From positions 32,780,089 through 32,844,088 of the forward strand of contig JAJKFL010000002.1 in NCBI GenBank assembly GCA_021186555.1: 64,000 nt of DNA, given 5' to 3'. The position numbers and the translations under genes were made by a program. The notes under the pieces are model-generated. The model worked only from the letters and a program-made list of their open reading frames with translations. It was not told the origin of the DNA and made no database searches. Numbering within the stretch: position 1 is the stretch's first letter; every line of letters starts with the position of its first letter. The DNA is from Reticulitermes speratus (lineage: Eukaryota > Arthropoda > Insecta > Blattodea > Rhinotermitidae). Below are positions 33,148-45,397 of this stretch, piece by piece.

Positions 33148-34514
33148 ATTGGCCCAGTAACAGTGCGACCCCTCAACGCTCGCCTGTTTGCATGTACCAT
33201 CCTACATGTTCATCTCTGAAACAGAATTGGTTACACTGCCTCAGATAGTTGCGGTGCTTCAAAAACATTACGCTTTAGAAATTGCTGCTTTGTATACTTC
33301 TGTCTGTACAGTGGCTTCTGTATTGTACGTATGCATTTCAGTAACAGAATGAACACAAAGAATACTCTTTAGACGACTCGTGAATACGTGGCAGTAAATG
33401 ACAAAAACACATGAAATTTTCCCTTTTACATATTTGATCCAGTATTTTTTTCTGCCGAAAAAGGAAGTGGTGGCCTAGTTAGATAAAGCTACCTTCAAAG
33501 AGAGATTTTTTGCAGGAAAAACTGACTGTGAGTTTGTGAATTAAACTAAATGCTTCGCAATAGATTCTTTCTATGAACGTGTCATATTACAATAGTTTTT
33601 AAATTATCCTTCGTAAAACAGGCATTTTAACGTAGTAAATATGGTTTTGTTTAGGACCCACCACATGAGTGGGCCATATACTCGTACATAATGGCAGCGT
33701 TGTCAAGAAACTGTGACAAGTGTTCTCGTATTACGAATAAATCAGTTAAAATTTCACGACAGAATTAAAGGCCAGTATTTCAAAAAGACTTGGCGGTAGT
33801 ATACCTAATTTTGCCCGGCTTGTGTTTAGTTGCATTGTACGACATTTGTAGACAAGATTTTTTATTTAATCTATCCTGATAGTTGGTCCTGCGGGGTCAT
33901 GCATTTATTGTCATTTAGTCCACATTATGTCTCGGAGTATAGTTCCGAAAGTTTCATCAAAAAGTAATATTTACCTTTATATGAAAATAAAAATCCATGC
34001 AAAACCTTAGTCGAAAAATCTGTAGGGTTGATGTAGAGATACAAATATATTATTAAAATGGATTTTACATACATTGTGAGAATGTAGACTGATTAAACTG
34101 CGGAAACTGGTGGGCTCTTGTATAAAAGGACCTGAAATTTCCATGGAGTTTATAAAAGACTGTGAAATTTGTGACTAGATATATAATTGTCAACTCAAGG
34201 ATGCTTCTGATCCACAGATTTAGCCGGTTTTTAGCCGTTTATAGCCAGGTTTTCATTATATGGCTGTGCGTAAGCGCTGAACTTGTCCAGAGCTACTCGC
34301 TTTTACAAGCATGTTTGCAGCGTCGTAATTCGGAAACAAAATTCCTTTACGGCCATGTTGGACACAAAGGACTCCGCATTTTTTCCACGCACTATATTTA
34401 TGTGTTTCTTCTAATTCGTATAATAAACAGCGAGTACTGCCATGTACAGCTACACTAACTGCTTTTCTCTTTAATGGAAGTATACTCTCTGTTCTCCGTG
34501 AGGTAGGCCTACTA

Positions 34515-34710
34515 GCTAAATCTTTATTTAGAGTGGCCGATTTGGGACAGGTTTTTCTCCGAGTAAGCCTACTTCAGTTTTCCCCTGTCAATATCATTCC
34601 ACCAGTGCTCCATATGCGTCTTCATCTACATGTTGCTCTTACTAGGACAAAGGGGAGTAGCCTGAGAAGCTTCCAAAAGGCAATGCTCTTTCTGAACTCG
34701 GAGAGCATTG
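34515..34710 (+). mobile_element. 5'-truncated tRNA-derived SINE family 2
   Basis: Plus-strand copy lacking the tRNA head. It starts near GTGGCCGATTTGGGACAGG, then follows TTTTTCTCCGAGTAAGCC, TTCAGTTTTCCCCTGTCAAT and ATTCCACCAGTGCTCCA, the body of family 2, and continues into a region shared with the copy at 31640. Confidence 0.65.
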
Positions 34711-36348
34711 GATAGGAAAGGACTTTCACTTTTTGTCAGTTAACCACTTAGTAAAATGTACACTAAAAGACGTGAATTTCTTTATTACTTTCTGTATTTA
34801 CGGTTACTTTTCCAAAGCAGACACTAAACGTTCAGTTCGCAAACCACAGCTCTTTGCTACCGTTTTGAAACTGACTGCCTGTCATAAATCTGTAGGCCAT
34901 TGGCATAAACATTTAGTAAGAGGGACTGCTTTTGTTTAGGCGGATTGTGGGCAGTTCTGTACGTAAAATAGCGCCATTTTAGTCTTAGAAGCATTAAAGA
35001 AGTGTAGGAAGTGTCCTGGTTTACGATTATCCTAAAAAGTACAACTGTTGTCCTAGCATGAGATCCAAATTCACGATGTTTGGAGGTAATCTTGTGGAAA
35101 TTATAATGCCATCAGTAGGACTAGTAGTAGAAATTTTGTACTTTCCGGAAATCTAGGAAAATTCTAATTTCATTACAGTCAACGAAATATATTCCAAAGT
35201 CCTCCCATATATGAATATCCGGAAAGTTACCAATTAGCGAGTTGTCTAGATGAATCTTATAGAACAGTGTCTCCCATACTTGACTGGCCACAGAATGCTT
35301 TGTTCTTGACATATACACGCGGAATCCAAACAGCTCTTAAAAATAATGCAGAAAATAAAGTAAATGAAGCTTATTTTCCTAATGAGAAATTTCCACCTGC
35401 AGTGCTCAAGCGTACTTATAGCTTCTGACCTATGACCTCCTCTCTACATTTTGTCAAGGTGAGCGGGCAAGTGCATTCCTCCCATCACCCTCTTTAATCA
35501 TCTTCATGCGAAGTTTCCGACGAATTGGTACAGCGCACAGTTGAACTGGGAAGAGGCAGCCTCCGAATAAAGGACCAAGTTTTATGTGAATGCGCGCCGA
35601 AGATATTTTGCTGTCATTGGAATTTTCACACTCTATCCCAGGGCTCGGGGAAACACAGTTTGGGAAACGTTGTTTGGAAGAGAAGAGGAAAATAAATTTA
35701 AGTTTGGCTGTTCCAATTCCGATATTTCACACAGCAGTGTTCATTAGTGTTTGGACACTTACAAGTCCCGCCCTTTTGAACTGAGTAAGTATTTACATTG
35801 AGCTGTGTCCTCTTCATTTTCAATTTTACAATGCATAAACTTTATTTGTCTTCCCTAAATATTTTATCCAAATAAAACAAGTATAAATAGACCGCATGTA
35901 ATCTTTTCATTACACGCTTATTGGAAATGCAAGTTACACTAAAAATAATAATTTTGATGTGCGGATGGTTTACATGTGTATTTACATTTACATTGTAACT
36001 TTGCTGCAACTGGCGTCGATAGTGAGTGAGACATGGGGAAAAATGGTTGAGAGTAGGAGAGGAAAGTGAAGGAGAGAGAAAGTGATGTAACGCGGAGAAA
36101 ACAGATTCTGCTATAAATTCAGTCTGTTCTCCTATCAAATTGGACATTTTTCGTCCTCTGAAGTAGACTGTTGTTGAAATCCATGAAGTTTGATGTGTTG
36201 GTTTACTCCCGTCTTCGGATGATTGGTTGTCATATTGACACGTTTCTTTTGGCTTGTAATATTATTTATTATATTGACATTTTGCTCGTTTACTATTTAT
36301 TATAACCGATTTTTATTATTCATTTGTTACTCTTAACTCTGTCAACGA
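34711..36348. other. No gene seen
   Basis: Unassigned AT-rich sequence; reading frames up to about 100 codons (35842-36147, minus) show no family resemblance. Confidence 0.4.
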
Positions 36349-36349
36349 G

Positions 36350-36640
36350 AGGTCGAGATAGCATAGTCGGTATAGCGACTCACTACGGGCTGGACGGTCA
36401 GGGGATCAAATCCCGGTGGGGGGCGAAATTTTCCGCAATTGTCTTCACCGGCACTGGGGCCCAACCAGCCTCCTGTACAGTGGGTAACGGGTCTCTTCTC
36501 CGGGAGTAAAGCGGTCGCGGCGTGGGGTTGACCATCCACACGATTTAGCGCCGAGGTTAGAGAAAGTGTAGAGCTGTACTTCTACTCCCCTCTGGGTCGT
36601 CATGGCAGATTATAGGGCGAAATTTTTACTTTACATTTTA
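36350..36640 (+). mobile_element. tRNA-derived SINE family 3
   Basis: Good copy. The head GGTCGAGATAGCATAGTCGG holds the A box and GGGGATCAAATCCCGG the B box. The body passes CACTGGGGCCCAACCAGCC, GGTAACGGGTCTC and AGCGCCGAGGTTAGAG, and ends in an ACTTTAC-type tail. Confidence 0.85.
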
Positions 36641-37210
36641 TCAAGTGTGCCAACAGACTTTTATCTATCTAATTTGTAGTTATTTTTTGTTATTGTTATA
36701 CTGATGGTTTTCATAATTTAAATTTCAATATTACAATTGTAACTCCCGAAGCGTCTTTTACCTTTATATCATTTACCATAGACAATGCACAGTGTTCAGT
36801 ACAGTATTAAGCTTGGTCCAAACATTTATTTTTACAAATCAAGAAGTTTATCTATCATACATTTTCCGGTTGTGGTGGCTGGATGTATTGGGCTAGCGGC
36901 GGAGGGATGTTCGTTTCATAACGTCTTAAATAATCCTTTATTACACAGGTTAAAATAACATAAATATTCTGATGGAATGTAGCAAGCAGACTTTCTATCT
37001 GCAATCCAAACAGAGGCTATCAGCATATACTTCTTCTTCTGTGGCTCCACTGTCCAAGAAGTATAAGCGCCTCCCTAGTTGCTCTCTTCCATCCATCTCT
37101 TTGCTGCGCTACTTCTCTCTAATTAACAATTCCCATCTTTCTTATGTCATTCTCTACAACATATTTCCATCTAGTAGTTAATACATACAGTTTGTTAAAT
37201 TATCTGTGAA
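36641..37210. other. No gene seen
   Basis: AT-rich; a pyrimidine-rich stretch at 37025-37170 has no clear identity. Confidence 0.4.
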
Positions 37211-37442
37211 ACCACGTTTTTTTTGTGGTGAAGGACCCGCAGCAGATGCTACGGACGCACCGCAGCGTTGGGTCTTATTGTGCAACCCTGTGATGAAAAT
37301 GATGAGTAGGTATTTTTTCTGTTTTTCCGTGTAATGAAGCACCGGTTGAATGAAATTGACAAGGGAAAACTGAAGTACTCGGGGGAAAAACCTGTCCCAG
37401 TGCCACTTTGTCCACCACAAATTCCACATGTAGTGACCCGGG
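37211..37442 (-). mobile_element. tRNA-derived SINE family 2, head missing
   Basis: Reverse copy with body and tail intact, but it stops at GTGACCCGGG (37442). The B box and A box are gone, so it is 5'-truncated, as incomplete reverse transcription produces. Confidence 0.8.
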
Positions 37443-37817
37443 AAACCACCACTTACATATGCATATGGAATTTAAACATTTGAGGACTGACGGTCATATG
37501 AATTGTATGTTATATATAGGCCTATATCCAATTCATATATCACACAGAAAAGAATGTTCTTCCATTAGAGAGGCCAACCAATATGTAAATAATCGTTGTT
37601 TATTTTGAGAGTAATACAAAACACAACTCAAAATTGTGGTAAAATACAGAACTTCTTAAAGTTACAACATATGTTACACGTAGTCATCACTGGGCTTCAA
37701 AATGTTAAAGAGGGTAGAGACAATGGTAGTGTGTCAATAAGGCGTTCTTTATATTGTGCAACTGAAGAAAAACATATTGAAAATGTAACTGACAAAAATT
37801 TTATTCATCCATGACTT

Positions 37818-38030
37818 CAAAGAAAATGGGGCCTGCTTTATCTGCTTCTAGAAAATGGCGATGCTCACTTTGACTCGTTTCAGTCAAAAGGAAATTGTGC
37901 TTGCGTTGACTGTCTTGAATCAAAGAGAACTGGTGCCTTCCTTGGCGTGTTCCAATGAAAGACGAAATGGTGCCAGCATTGGCTTTTCGCAATGAAAAGG
38001 AACTGGTGTTGGTATCGGCTCGTTACTTTC
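37818..38030. repeat. Degenerate 36-bp (12-residue) tandem repeat
   Basis: About six loosely matching units of about 36 bp, each starting near AAAGGAAxTGGTGCT-like words (for example AAAGAGAACTGGTGCC, AAAGACGAAATGGTGCC, AAAAGGAACTGGTG). On the minus strand one frame stays open across several units and reads GTISSFIGTRQG / RHQFSLIQDSQR / KHNFLLTETSQS / EHRHFLEADKAG, a 12-residue period. Unit identity is low, so the array is old. No known protein family is recognised. Confidence 0.6.
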
Positions 38031-40172
38031 AACAGTAAATTGATACATGTGGTTGCTCATTTCCTTACGAAGGAATTGGCAACTGTAGCTAAAAGCGTAG
38101 TGCTCGTTTGACATTTGTTCACACAATGTTCAAGGCGACTATACTCGTATACACAGTGTGGTTTGTAACTTTCATTTTGTGATTAATCGTGTCTCTGTGA
38201 AAAAGGTGCTAGAGTAAGTAATCCTCGAAACTATTGTTCTTGAAGGACCCTAACTGAGACTAACATGCTGTGTAATGGTTCTGTAGGTCTATGCAATAGT
38301 AGGTCGTTATTGTAATAACACTGAGATAATAGTGGAGAATAAAGAGAAATGGAGAAACAACACATGAAGTACGTTAAAGCCAAGTTACTGTGGTCGTAAC
38401 AAAAATTGTGTGTCTGTACAGTCGCAACACCAACAAAAGAGAAATCTGCTTAGCTGATGTAGTAGCATTCTTGTATTGCACTTAGACGAAAATAATTTCA
38501 AACAGAATCGTTAAATAAAGTGAAAATCAAATAATTATTGATGTATTGGTGCCTCAAATGATCAGGGTGTTTTGTTCACACAGACGGCCACATTTCGTAG
38601 GCATTTCGAACTAACGTGGGAAGAAAGTCATTTTTCAGTCGGATACAAGTAATCAGGGGATTGTGAATTTCACGTTAATTGCGTATCTTATTGTAATTAA
38701 ACTTAAAAAGTGTCCTTAACAGTGTTGGTAAATTGATCCCGGAGTATGGCATATATTGTATAAATACCGAAATTACAACAAATACTTCATAGCATTGTAC
38801 ATATAATATTTATTAATTAAAATACATTTCCTACAAATAATTTTTAAGATTATTTTTAAAATTTATACCGGTAAATAATGCATCTAGACTCTATAGCAAT
38901 CTAAGACAAGCCTGCCCTCCGATCGAGCCCTGGACACGGAGGCGAGGATTTAATTTAGTTTGTTGTGTAGTTGTAACTGCATTGTCTTTATTTCTACGTA
39001 ATTTGACGCGAGAATACTTTGTCTACCGTAAATCCCGCATAGATTGTCCTGAGGTCGAAATTTGGCAGTGGAGGCGAGAACCTATTTGACATTTAGTACG
39101 TTCGTTGCAGACCTAAATTACTTGCAAAGAAATATAAATAAAATTCAAAGCACCAAAAACTACCTTAAAACGATAGCTGACACAACTGTTGAAATGCATG
39201 TTTACTGAGCTGTGCTTTCTTCATCTTGAATGTCTATAAATTTATTGTGTAATATATTCACGATCTTTCACCATACACTTTCCGTTGATACTGTGCATTT
39301 CATTTTAAATTCTATGTAAACCATACTCTCGCCTAATAGACGCAAGCATTTCACAGTGGAAGCAACAAACTCCTACCTAGAAGACATGACCCCCCAGCTA
39401 TTGCAGATATATGTTGGGTGCTCCCTACTTTTAAATTATTGTAATGCGCGATAAAAATGTTAATAATGTTACGGGTTATTCGAAAGCAATCTAATGATTC
39501 TCACAGCACTAAATGGGACTCACACAGATCTGATCATATGCTTCAGTTTCTTTCAAAACAAGACACAGATAACTTGTTTAAAACAGGATCTAAAATGTTT
39601 ATTGCTACAATGACTGGACAGGATAATAGTCACAATGTTTTGACGCCATGTACAAATAAGCAAAATAAATAATGTTTTGGGTAAATAAAATTAAAGTGGC
39701 CACAGAAAACGACTGTCCCATCTGTAACAATGTCTTTGTAACTTTCTGTTTTTATTCGTATGCAAGGCACACTGTGTTTGAACATAAAGTCGCTTTTTGC
39801 GCAGTTCGAAATAATAACGTTACTGAAATGAGAACAAACGCGTAAAACACCGTTTGCTCATATCCTCGCATGAGGTATTGATTCTACTACTGAGTTCGGT
39901 CAGCACTCATTACGCTATGCCAACTATGTAAAAAAGTGATTATTGCTATGACGTTACTCAAATCATTTACCTATCCAGGTCTTTCGGCACAGTAAACACA
40001 ATCCACTTTGTTTAGAAACCAACAGTTAATATTGTATAGGTACGTACTAGCAAACTGTTTCAATTGAGAAGCCTATAAAACATAGAAATACGCTTTGAGG
40101 ACATAATGTAGTATTCTTGAATATTAAATTTTGTAGTGCATATAGTAACCACTTGGCTCAGAAGATTTATTT
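38031..40172. other. No gene seen
   Basis: Two kilobases of AT-rich DNA; no repeat family or conserved frame recognised. Confidence 0.4.
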
Positions 40173-40420
40173 TCCCTGGCGCAACAGCCACTAGTGAGAC
40201 ACGGCCTCCTGAGTGTCGAGGCTTCATGATCACACACTTTTAGACACACCACACTCGGTAGGACTCCTCTGGACGAGGGACCAGCTCGTCGCAGAGATCT
40301 CTACCTGACAACACACAACACTCACAACATCCATGTCCCCCGCTGCATTCGAACCCACAATCCCAGCAAGCGAGCGGCCACAGACCCGCGCCTTAGACCG
40401 TGCGGCCACTGCGATCGGCT
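40173..40420 (-). mobile_element. tRNA-derived SINE family 1
   Basis: Full-length reverse copy: head at 40420 (AGCCGATCGCAGTGGCCGCA), B box GGGTTCGAATGC, full body including CTGGTCCCTCGTCCAGAGG and the CATGAAGCCTCGACAC end, down to the GCGCCAGGG 3' end. Confidence 0.85.
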
Positions 40421-40689
40421 ATAAATAGTTTAATTTTATAAAAGTACCTTAATTTTTTTGACTTTGTAACAAAAGGAAATGTGCAGAAAGGACGGTCGGG
40501 CGTTCACCCCAGTTGTAGTTGGACATGCATTACTTTACCTTCACATCCATACGGATTGTGGGGCTCACACAAAGTAGGTGTTGGGGTAAAGTTGGCTGGA
40601 GCGGGATGCCGAATAATCACTTCTGTATATAGTTTGTGTTTGCATGCACTGATCATTCGCGTTATTTCATTTCTATAAACGTGCTCTGT

Positions 40690-40890
40690 CCGGTTCAGTT
40701 AGTGTAATAACCAGGCTGCGGGCTAGAGACCACAGAAAAGGGTTTGATATAAATCGTTTTCTTCTCGCAGCTCATATCCAGACACGGTCTGGGCTCCACC
40801 CAGACCCTCAGTGCTCTTTTCTGGGGAGGCGAGGCTGTACACTGCTTTGAACCTAAGCTGACATAAGAAAGCGTTGAACTATACTTCTAC
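40690..40890 (+). mobile_element. Diverged tRNA-derived SINE family 3
   Basis: GGTTCAGTTAGTGTAATAAC and GGCTGCGGGCTAGAGACC replace the head. The body words CATATCCAGACACGGTCTGG, GCTCCACCCAGACC and GCGTTGAACTATACTTCTAC follow family 3. The B box is lost. Confidence 0.5.
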
Positions 40891-40987
40891 AAGCTCATAT
40901 ATCTCATGACGTCGTACTTCATAATCAGCAGGAAGACTTCTACCATTAACTGCATTTGAGAATAGCTCCTTCCAGCGAGCGTTATTG

Positions 40988-41026
40988 CCTGAAGAAGAAA
41001 ACAGAACCAGTTTCCGAAACTTTGCG
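40988..41026 (+). ncRNA. Hammerhead-like motif, decayed
   Basis: CCTGAAGAAGAAAACAG, then CCAGTTTCCGAAACTTTGCG: first box, stem II AAAC/GTTT, second box. Related in wording to the 19670 and 22031 motifs. No clear stem III or inverted partner. Confidence 0.35.
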
Positions 41027-41320
41027 ATATTAGCATAAAATCTAGACGTTGGATAGAGTCAAAAGTTTTAAAAATGTATTTACAATTTATCGATCGTCCA
41101 GTATTGCAGTCCGACAGGTTCGTCATAACTTCAAGTAGATGAACTCTGCTAGACCACGTGGGAAGTGATTCGTCTGTTGAGAGAGAATTGAAAAGAGGGA
41201 AGACGGGTTGCATGGCTGTTTTCTAAATCAAGTAACCAACAGTACGAAGGAGGCTTGTTCGTGGGAATGTTATACCATTCAGTATTAACCCTACTTTATT
41301 TAAAATATATACCCGACGCA

Positions 41321-41600
41321 AACAGTGGGCCGGGATAGCGTAGTCGGTATAGCGACTCGCTACGAGCTGGACTGTCCGGGGATCGAATCCCTGTGGGGGC
41401 GAGATTTTCAGCACCCGTCCAGACCGGCCCTGAGGCCTACCCAGCCTCCTATACAATGGGTACCGGGTAAAGCGGCCGGGGCGTGGAGTTGACCTCCCAC
41501 TCCCATCTAGCGCTGAGGTTAAGGAAAGAGTAGAGCTATACCTTTACTTCCCTTCTAGGCCTTTGTGGCCTGTTCTAGGGTGAACGTTACCTTTACCTTT
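41321..41600 (+). mobile_element. tRNA-derived SINE family 3 with exact target duplication
   Basis: Best copy of the family. The head GGGCCGGGATAGCGTAGTCG and B box GGGGATCGAATCCC are intact; the body includes CCGGCCCTGAGGCC and the tail repeats CCTTTA units. The 10-bp ACCCGACGCA is repeated exactly at 41311-41320 and 41601-41610. Confidence 0.9.
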
Positions 41601-41610
41601 ACCCGACGCA

Positions 41611-42247
41611 TACCACGAAGCGTTTGTATATGATTCGTCGTCTTAAGGAGTGTGTGCAATATTATAGTTTTTTGCAGTAATTTGAAGCTTTTTTTTCATG
41701 CTAACACTTCTAGTTTAAAACGAGATTTATATGTACTGAAGTTTTAAAACATAGAATTTATGAGGATATTGAAGGTAAGATGGCAGTGCAAGCAGCAGGG
41801 TAATAATGAAACCGCTCCAAGGAAGTCGCTGCTCTAAGTCACCAAACTACGCAAGTGACCGCCAGTGAGTATAGCAACAAAGAACGTGAGGATGATAAAA
41901 CCACCAACCTGCACACGCACATAAACTGTTACAGGTATAACAAAAATTTGATTGATGATGATGGTAATAATAATTCAATTCAATTAGATTCAGTTTATTA
42001 ACATGCAGGCTTAATAGCGCGGGGTCAACTAAAAAACCAGAACGAATACATAAATATCTAAATACACAGGCATAACACAATTACACAAAAAAACAAAAAC
42101 AGAGTTAACCATGAGTGTTAACCCAGATCCCTACTAATACAAGTACAATCACAAATAAAATTCTAATAAAAAACAAGATTCAGCATTTTGTAAGAAATTT
42201 CATTCATGTAATATAAAGTTTTTTAGAAAGAGTAATAGGGCTTTTAA
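41611..42247. other. No gene seen
   Basis: Unassigned AT-rich sequence. Confidence 0.4.
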
Positions 42248-42511
42248 GCCGATCCCAGTGGCCGTGCGGTCTAAGGCGTGGGTCTTCGGCCGCTCGCTTA
42301 CTGGGATCGTGGGTTCGAATCCCACCGGGGGCATGGATGTCTGTCTCTTGTGAGTGTTGTGTGTTGTCAGGTAGAGGTCTCTGCGACGGGCTGGTCCCTC
42401 GTCCAGAGGAGTCCTACCGACTGTGGTGTGTCTAAAGTGTGTGATCATGAAACCTCGACGGAACGAGGAGGCCCAGGCCCATATAAAGCTGTCGAGCCAT
42501 ACAAAAAAAAA
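42248..42511 (+). mobile_element. tRNA-derived SINE family 1, full length
   Basis: A good reference copy: GCCGATCCCAGTGGCCGTGC, A box, B box GGGTTCGAATCCCACC, body GTCAGGTAGAGGTCTCTGCG, CTGGTCCCTCGTCCAGAGG, TGATCATGAAACCTCGACGG, and a poly(A) tail after GAGCCATAC. Confidence 0.9.
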
Positions 42512-42599
42512 ATACTAATAATAATAATAGTTTAGATTGCTGCCTCATTTACGCACGTTTTAACATACAAGTATACATAAATCTAGTTTTAACTAACAG

Positions 42600-42790
42600 T
42601 TTTACTCTATTATTAATTTGTAAATCAATTTAACATGTTTCGATCCCTCATAGGATCATCATCAGGGATTCGTGTTAAAGTAAGATTTCACAAAAACAAA
42701 ACAAGCAATGTATATACATGTTAAAAAGGTATAAAATATATGAAGAGACGATCATGAGGAATCGAAACATGTTGGAATTGATTTACAAGA
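42600..42790. mobile_element. Foldback element with hammerhead motif
   Basis: The left arm (about 42605-42670: TTAATTTGTAAATCAATTTA, ACATGTTTCGATCC) and right arm (about 42745-42790: GAATCGAAACATGTTGGAAT, TGATTTACAAGATATTA) are inverted copies around about 75 bp of AT-rich loop. No target duplication was recognised. Confidence 0.6.
42625..42669 (-). ncRNA. Hammerhead ribozyme motif, core complete
   Basis: Minus strand: CTGATGA, stem II GATCC/GGATC (five perfect pairs), GAAAC, stem III ACATGT palindrome, GTT triplet. Stem I pairs poorly (about two to three pairs at best), so folding may be weak. Confidence 0.55.
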
Positions 42791-43351
42791 TATTATAATA
42801 CAGATTGTCTTAACACAATAGAATGCATTTTGTTGGACTGAATATTGTGTAATTTGATTATCGCCAATGCGCGGTGTGAACAATACAAAGCCATACTACT
42901 TTTGATATCAAAGAATTACTACCTGTACTTGGACATTTATTGTTCGATTTGGGCTAAGTTCAGTGTAACGGATCCGCATATAATGCTGCTCAAAACTTGT
43001 GAATTCCCTTAAAATCGGCGCGGAGGTGACCGTGCTTTTCATATGGGCGTGAACAAAATTGCATTCATGCTTGAACTGTCCCAGCGTATGACATTCTAGA
43101 AGTAAAGAACACCTTGGTAATGTCAGTGTACTAAGTCAAGGACTACACCGTTCGCAGTCTTGTCACTTACTCGCTGGGAATATGATGTGTAATTGTACTA
43201 GCAGGAAAGACTTGCACAAATGTCGAACGTGATTTGTAACAACCTTCACAAGACTTTTTCAAAAGTTAAATAGATGTTAAGTACAGATGTTACAATTATA
43301 CGAACTACAAGTGCCTCCTCATTTTAGTATGTATTTGGTAATCAGTAACGT
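42791..43351. other. No gene seen
   Basis: Unassigned AT-rich sequence. Confidence 0.4.
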
Positions 43352-43612
43352 GCCGATCCCAGTGGCCGCGCGGTCTAAGGCGTGGGTCTGTGGCCGCTCG
43401 CTTAATAGGATCGTGGGTTCGAATCCCACCGGGCGCATGGATGTCTGTCTGTTGTGAGTGTTGTGTGTTGTCAGGTAGAGGTCTCTGCGACGAGCTGGTC
43501 CCTCGTCCAGAGGAGTCCTACCGACTGTGATGTGTCTAAAGTGTGTGATCATGAAACCTCGAAATGAGGAGGCCTAGGCACTCGAAAAGGGGCTGTTGAG
43601 CCATTGGAAGAA
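43352..43612 (+). mobile_element. tRNA-derived SINE family 1, full length
   Basis: Very similar to the 42248 copy (head, both boxes and the body to TGATCATGAAACCTCG), ending at GTTGAGCCATTGGAAGAAAA. Confidence 0.9.
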
Positions 43613-43770
43613 AAATCAATAACGTATATCAGCTCTCATTCTTTAAAAAATATCTCTTTAATAACCTCCGTAAACCTTTAACCTCGGATATTGATATCTT
43701 TGATATATCGATGTAATTTAACCTAAGAAAGTTTCTCTTCGGGTACGGAAAATACATCTTGGTACACCCT

Positions 43771-43771
<1 letters not shown>

Positions 43772-43826
<55 letters not shown>
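43772..43826. repeat. (AC)n(AT)n microsatellite
   Basis: About 18 AC units followed by about 10 AT units. Confidence 0.95.
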
Positions 43827-43950
43827 TCAGTGCGCTACACGGCCCTATACGAAGCACATCACACGCTCTACCTGGACGAGATTCCCCATCGGATCACATA
43901 AGATGGAGGCAGATGTTTTTATGAATACTCCACACAAAATATAAACAACT

Positions 43951-44207
43951 TTTTTTCCAATGGCGCAATAGTTCCTATTGGGGCCAGGGCCTCTTCATTA
44001 TCGAGGCTTTACGATCACAATCAGACACACCACACTAGGTAGGACTCCTCTGGACGAGTGATCAGCCCGACGCAGAGACCTCTACCTGACAACAACCAAC
44101 ACTCACAAGAGAGAGACATCTATGCACCCGGCGGGATTCGAACCCACAATCCCAGCAAGCGAGCGGCCGCAGACCCATGCCTTAGACCGCACGGCCACTG
44201 GGATCGA
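43951..44207 (-). mobile_element. tRNA-derived SINE family 1, full length
   Basis: Reverse copy with head GTCGATCCCAGTGGCCGTGC at 44207, B box GGGTTCGAATCCCGCC, full body, and the GCGCCATTGG 3' end plus T-run (A tail) at 43951. Confidence 0.9.
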
Positions 44208-44394
44208 CGAAATTAAACAACTACAGACTTTTATTTGGAACTGCTCACTAATGTACAACTTTAATATCATAATATTGTAATTTTTATACTCACGAATTTT
44301 TTATAAATTTTAGAATTATAAAATTTCAAACATTTCATTAGGGTAGTGTAATACCGAGACTAGCGTGTTGGGCTTACATTCTTGTGTTTTATAA

Positions 44395-44433
44395 CTCCTG
44401 AGAATGGCACCCCGGTGCCGAAACATGTAGGAT
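44395..44433 (+). ncRNA. Hammerhead-like motif, single
   Basis: CTGAGAA box (one conserved core position differs), stem II GGCAC/GTGCC, GAAAC, stem III ACATGT, GTA triplet followed by GGAT. It is not part of an obvious foldback. Confidence 0.45.
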
Positions 44434-44528
44434 TTTTAATAATTTTTATGAATTGTATTTTATTAAGTGCATTTTTGTGGATATTCTGATTGTAAGAATA
44501 TGCATGTTATGAATAACATCAAATATAT

Positions 44529-44815
44529 GTTGGTATAGCGACTAGGCTACGGGCTGGAGTTCCGGGGTTCGGATCCTAGTAGAAGCAAACAATTTTCTTA
44601 TCTCCAAAACGTCCAGACCGACTCTGGGGCCCAACCAACTTCCTATTTCATAGGCACCGTTGTTCTTTCCTGTCGGTAAAGCTGCCGGGGCGTAAAGTTA
44701 ACCACTCATCTCCTTCTAGTGCCGAGGCTAAGAATGTATGGAGCTATACCTCTGTTTTCCCCTTACGACTTCATGTCGTGGACAGGGTAATCTTTGCCTT
44801 TTTGTAGGGTTTGAA
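44529..44815 (+). mobile_element. tRNA-derived SINE family 3, 5'-truncated
   Basis: Starts within the A box (GGTATAGCGACTAGGCTACG). B box GGGGTTCGGATCC. The body follows family 3 (CCGACTCTGGGGCCCAACC, GGTAAAGCTGCCGGGGCG, GTGCCGAGGCTAAGAATG). Confidence 0.8.
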
Positions 44816-45383
44816 TAATAGTACTGCTGAGGTTTCCCGCAGGAGATGCTGGTGGGGGGGGGGAGGGGGTGGAATTTCAGCCGCCTGAAAGCTTCTTCGC
44901 ACACATTTTTATGTCGACGTGATAACAAGTTAGGTGTTCACCACCTGAATGTGTTGTCATCGAGCTGCACCTGCTTCTAACACCCTATGACAAAGAAGCG
45001 GCCACACTAGTTAATTGCGAGACGTGACTTGAGCTGGAAATTTGGGGATTCATGTGGGGAGAAACTGGATTCTGAACACATCTTTAGTAGGAGGATAAAT
45101 GGAACAGCGTACTGGGGCCATAGGGTTACTTCGCAGAACCAGAATCAATTTAGCTTTCACTTTCGTGAGTTCAAAAGCAGAGCAGCGAAATCTTCAAGCC
45201 TGTTGCCATTTCAACACTTTTACAGGTACAACAAATTTCTTGTATTTTCCGCCTGCTATGACTTCGTGTTCTTTGTCCATTAACTTGACCCTTTTTCAAA
45301 TAACGTTGAGGTGTTTTTTAAGCGTTCTACTTTTTTTCAGTCTTTTGCTTGGATTTTGGTTTAATCTGATTCCAGTGGTGCAC
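44816..45383. other. No gene seen
   Basis: Contains a G-rich patch at 44854-44870 (G10-A-G5). A frame at 45099-45569 runs into the neighbouring foldback and is not conserved. Confidence 0.35.
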
Positions 45384-45397
45384 AAATATTCCAAGAA

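Larger units (their letters stand above)
31880..34514. other. No gene seen; two long G tracts
   Basis: AT-rich intergenic DNA. The only structured sequences are G23 at 32240-32262 and G18 at 33130-33147. Confidence 0.4.

Noticed and set aside
42280-42450. tRNA-like sequences with intact A and B boxes
   Set aside because: Considered as true tRNA genes here and at the other SINE heads, but the acceptor ends do not pair as a mature tRNA and each is followed by a conserved SINE body.
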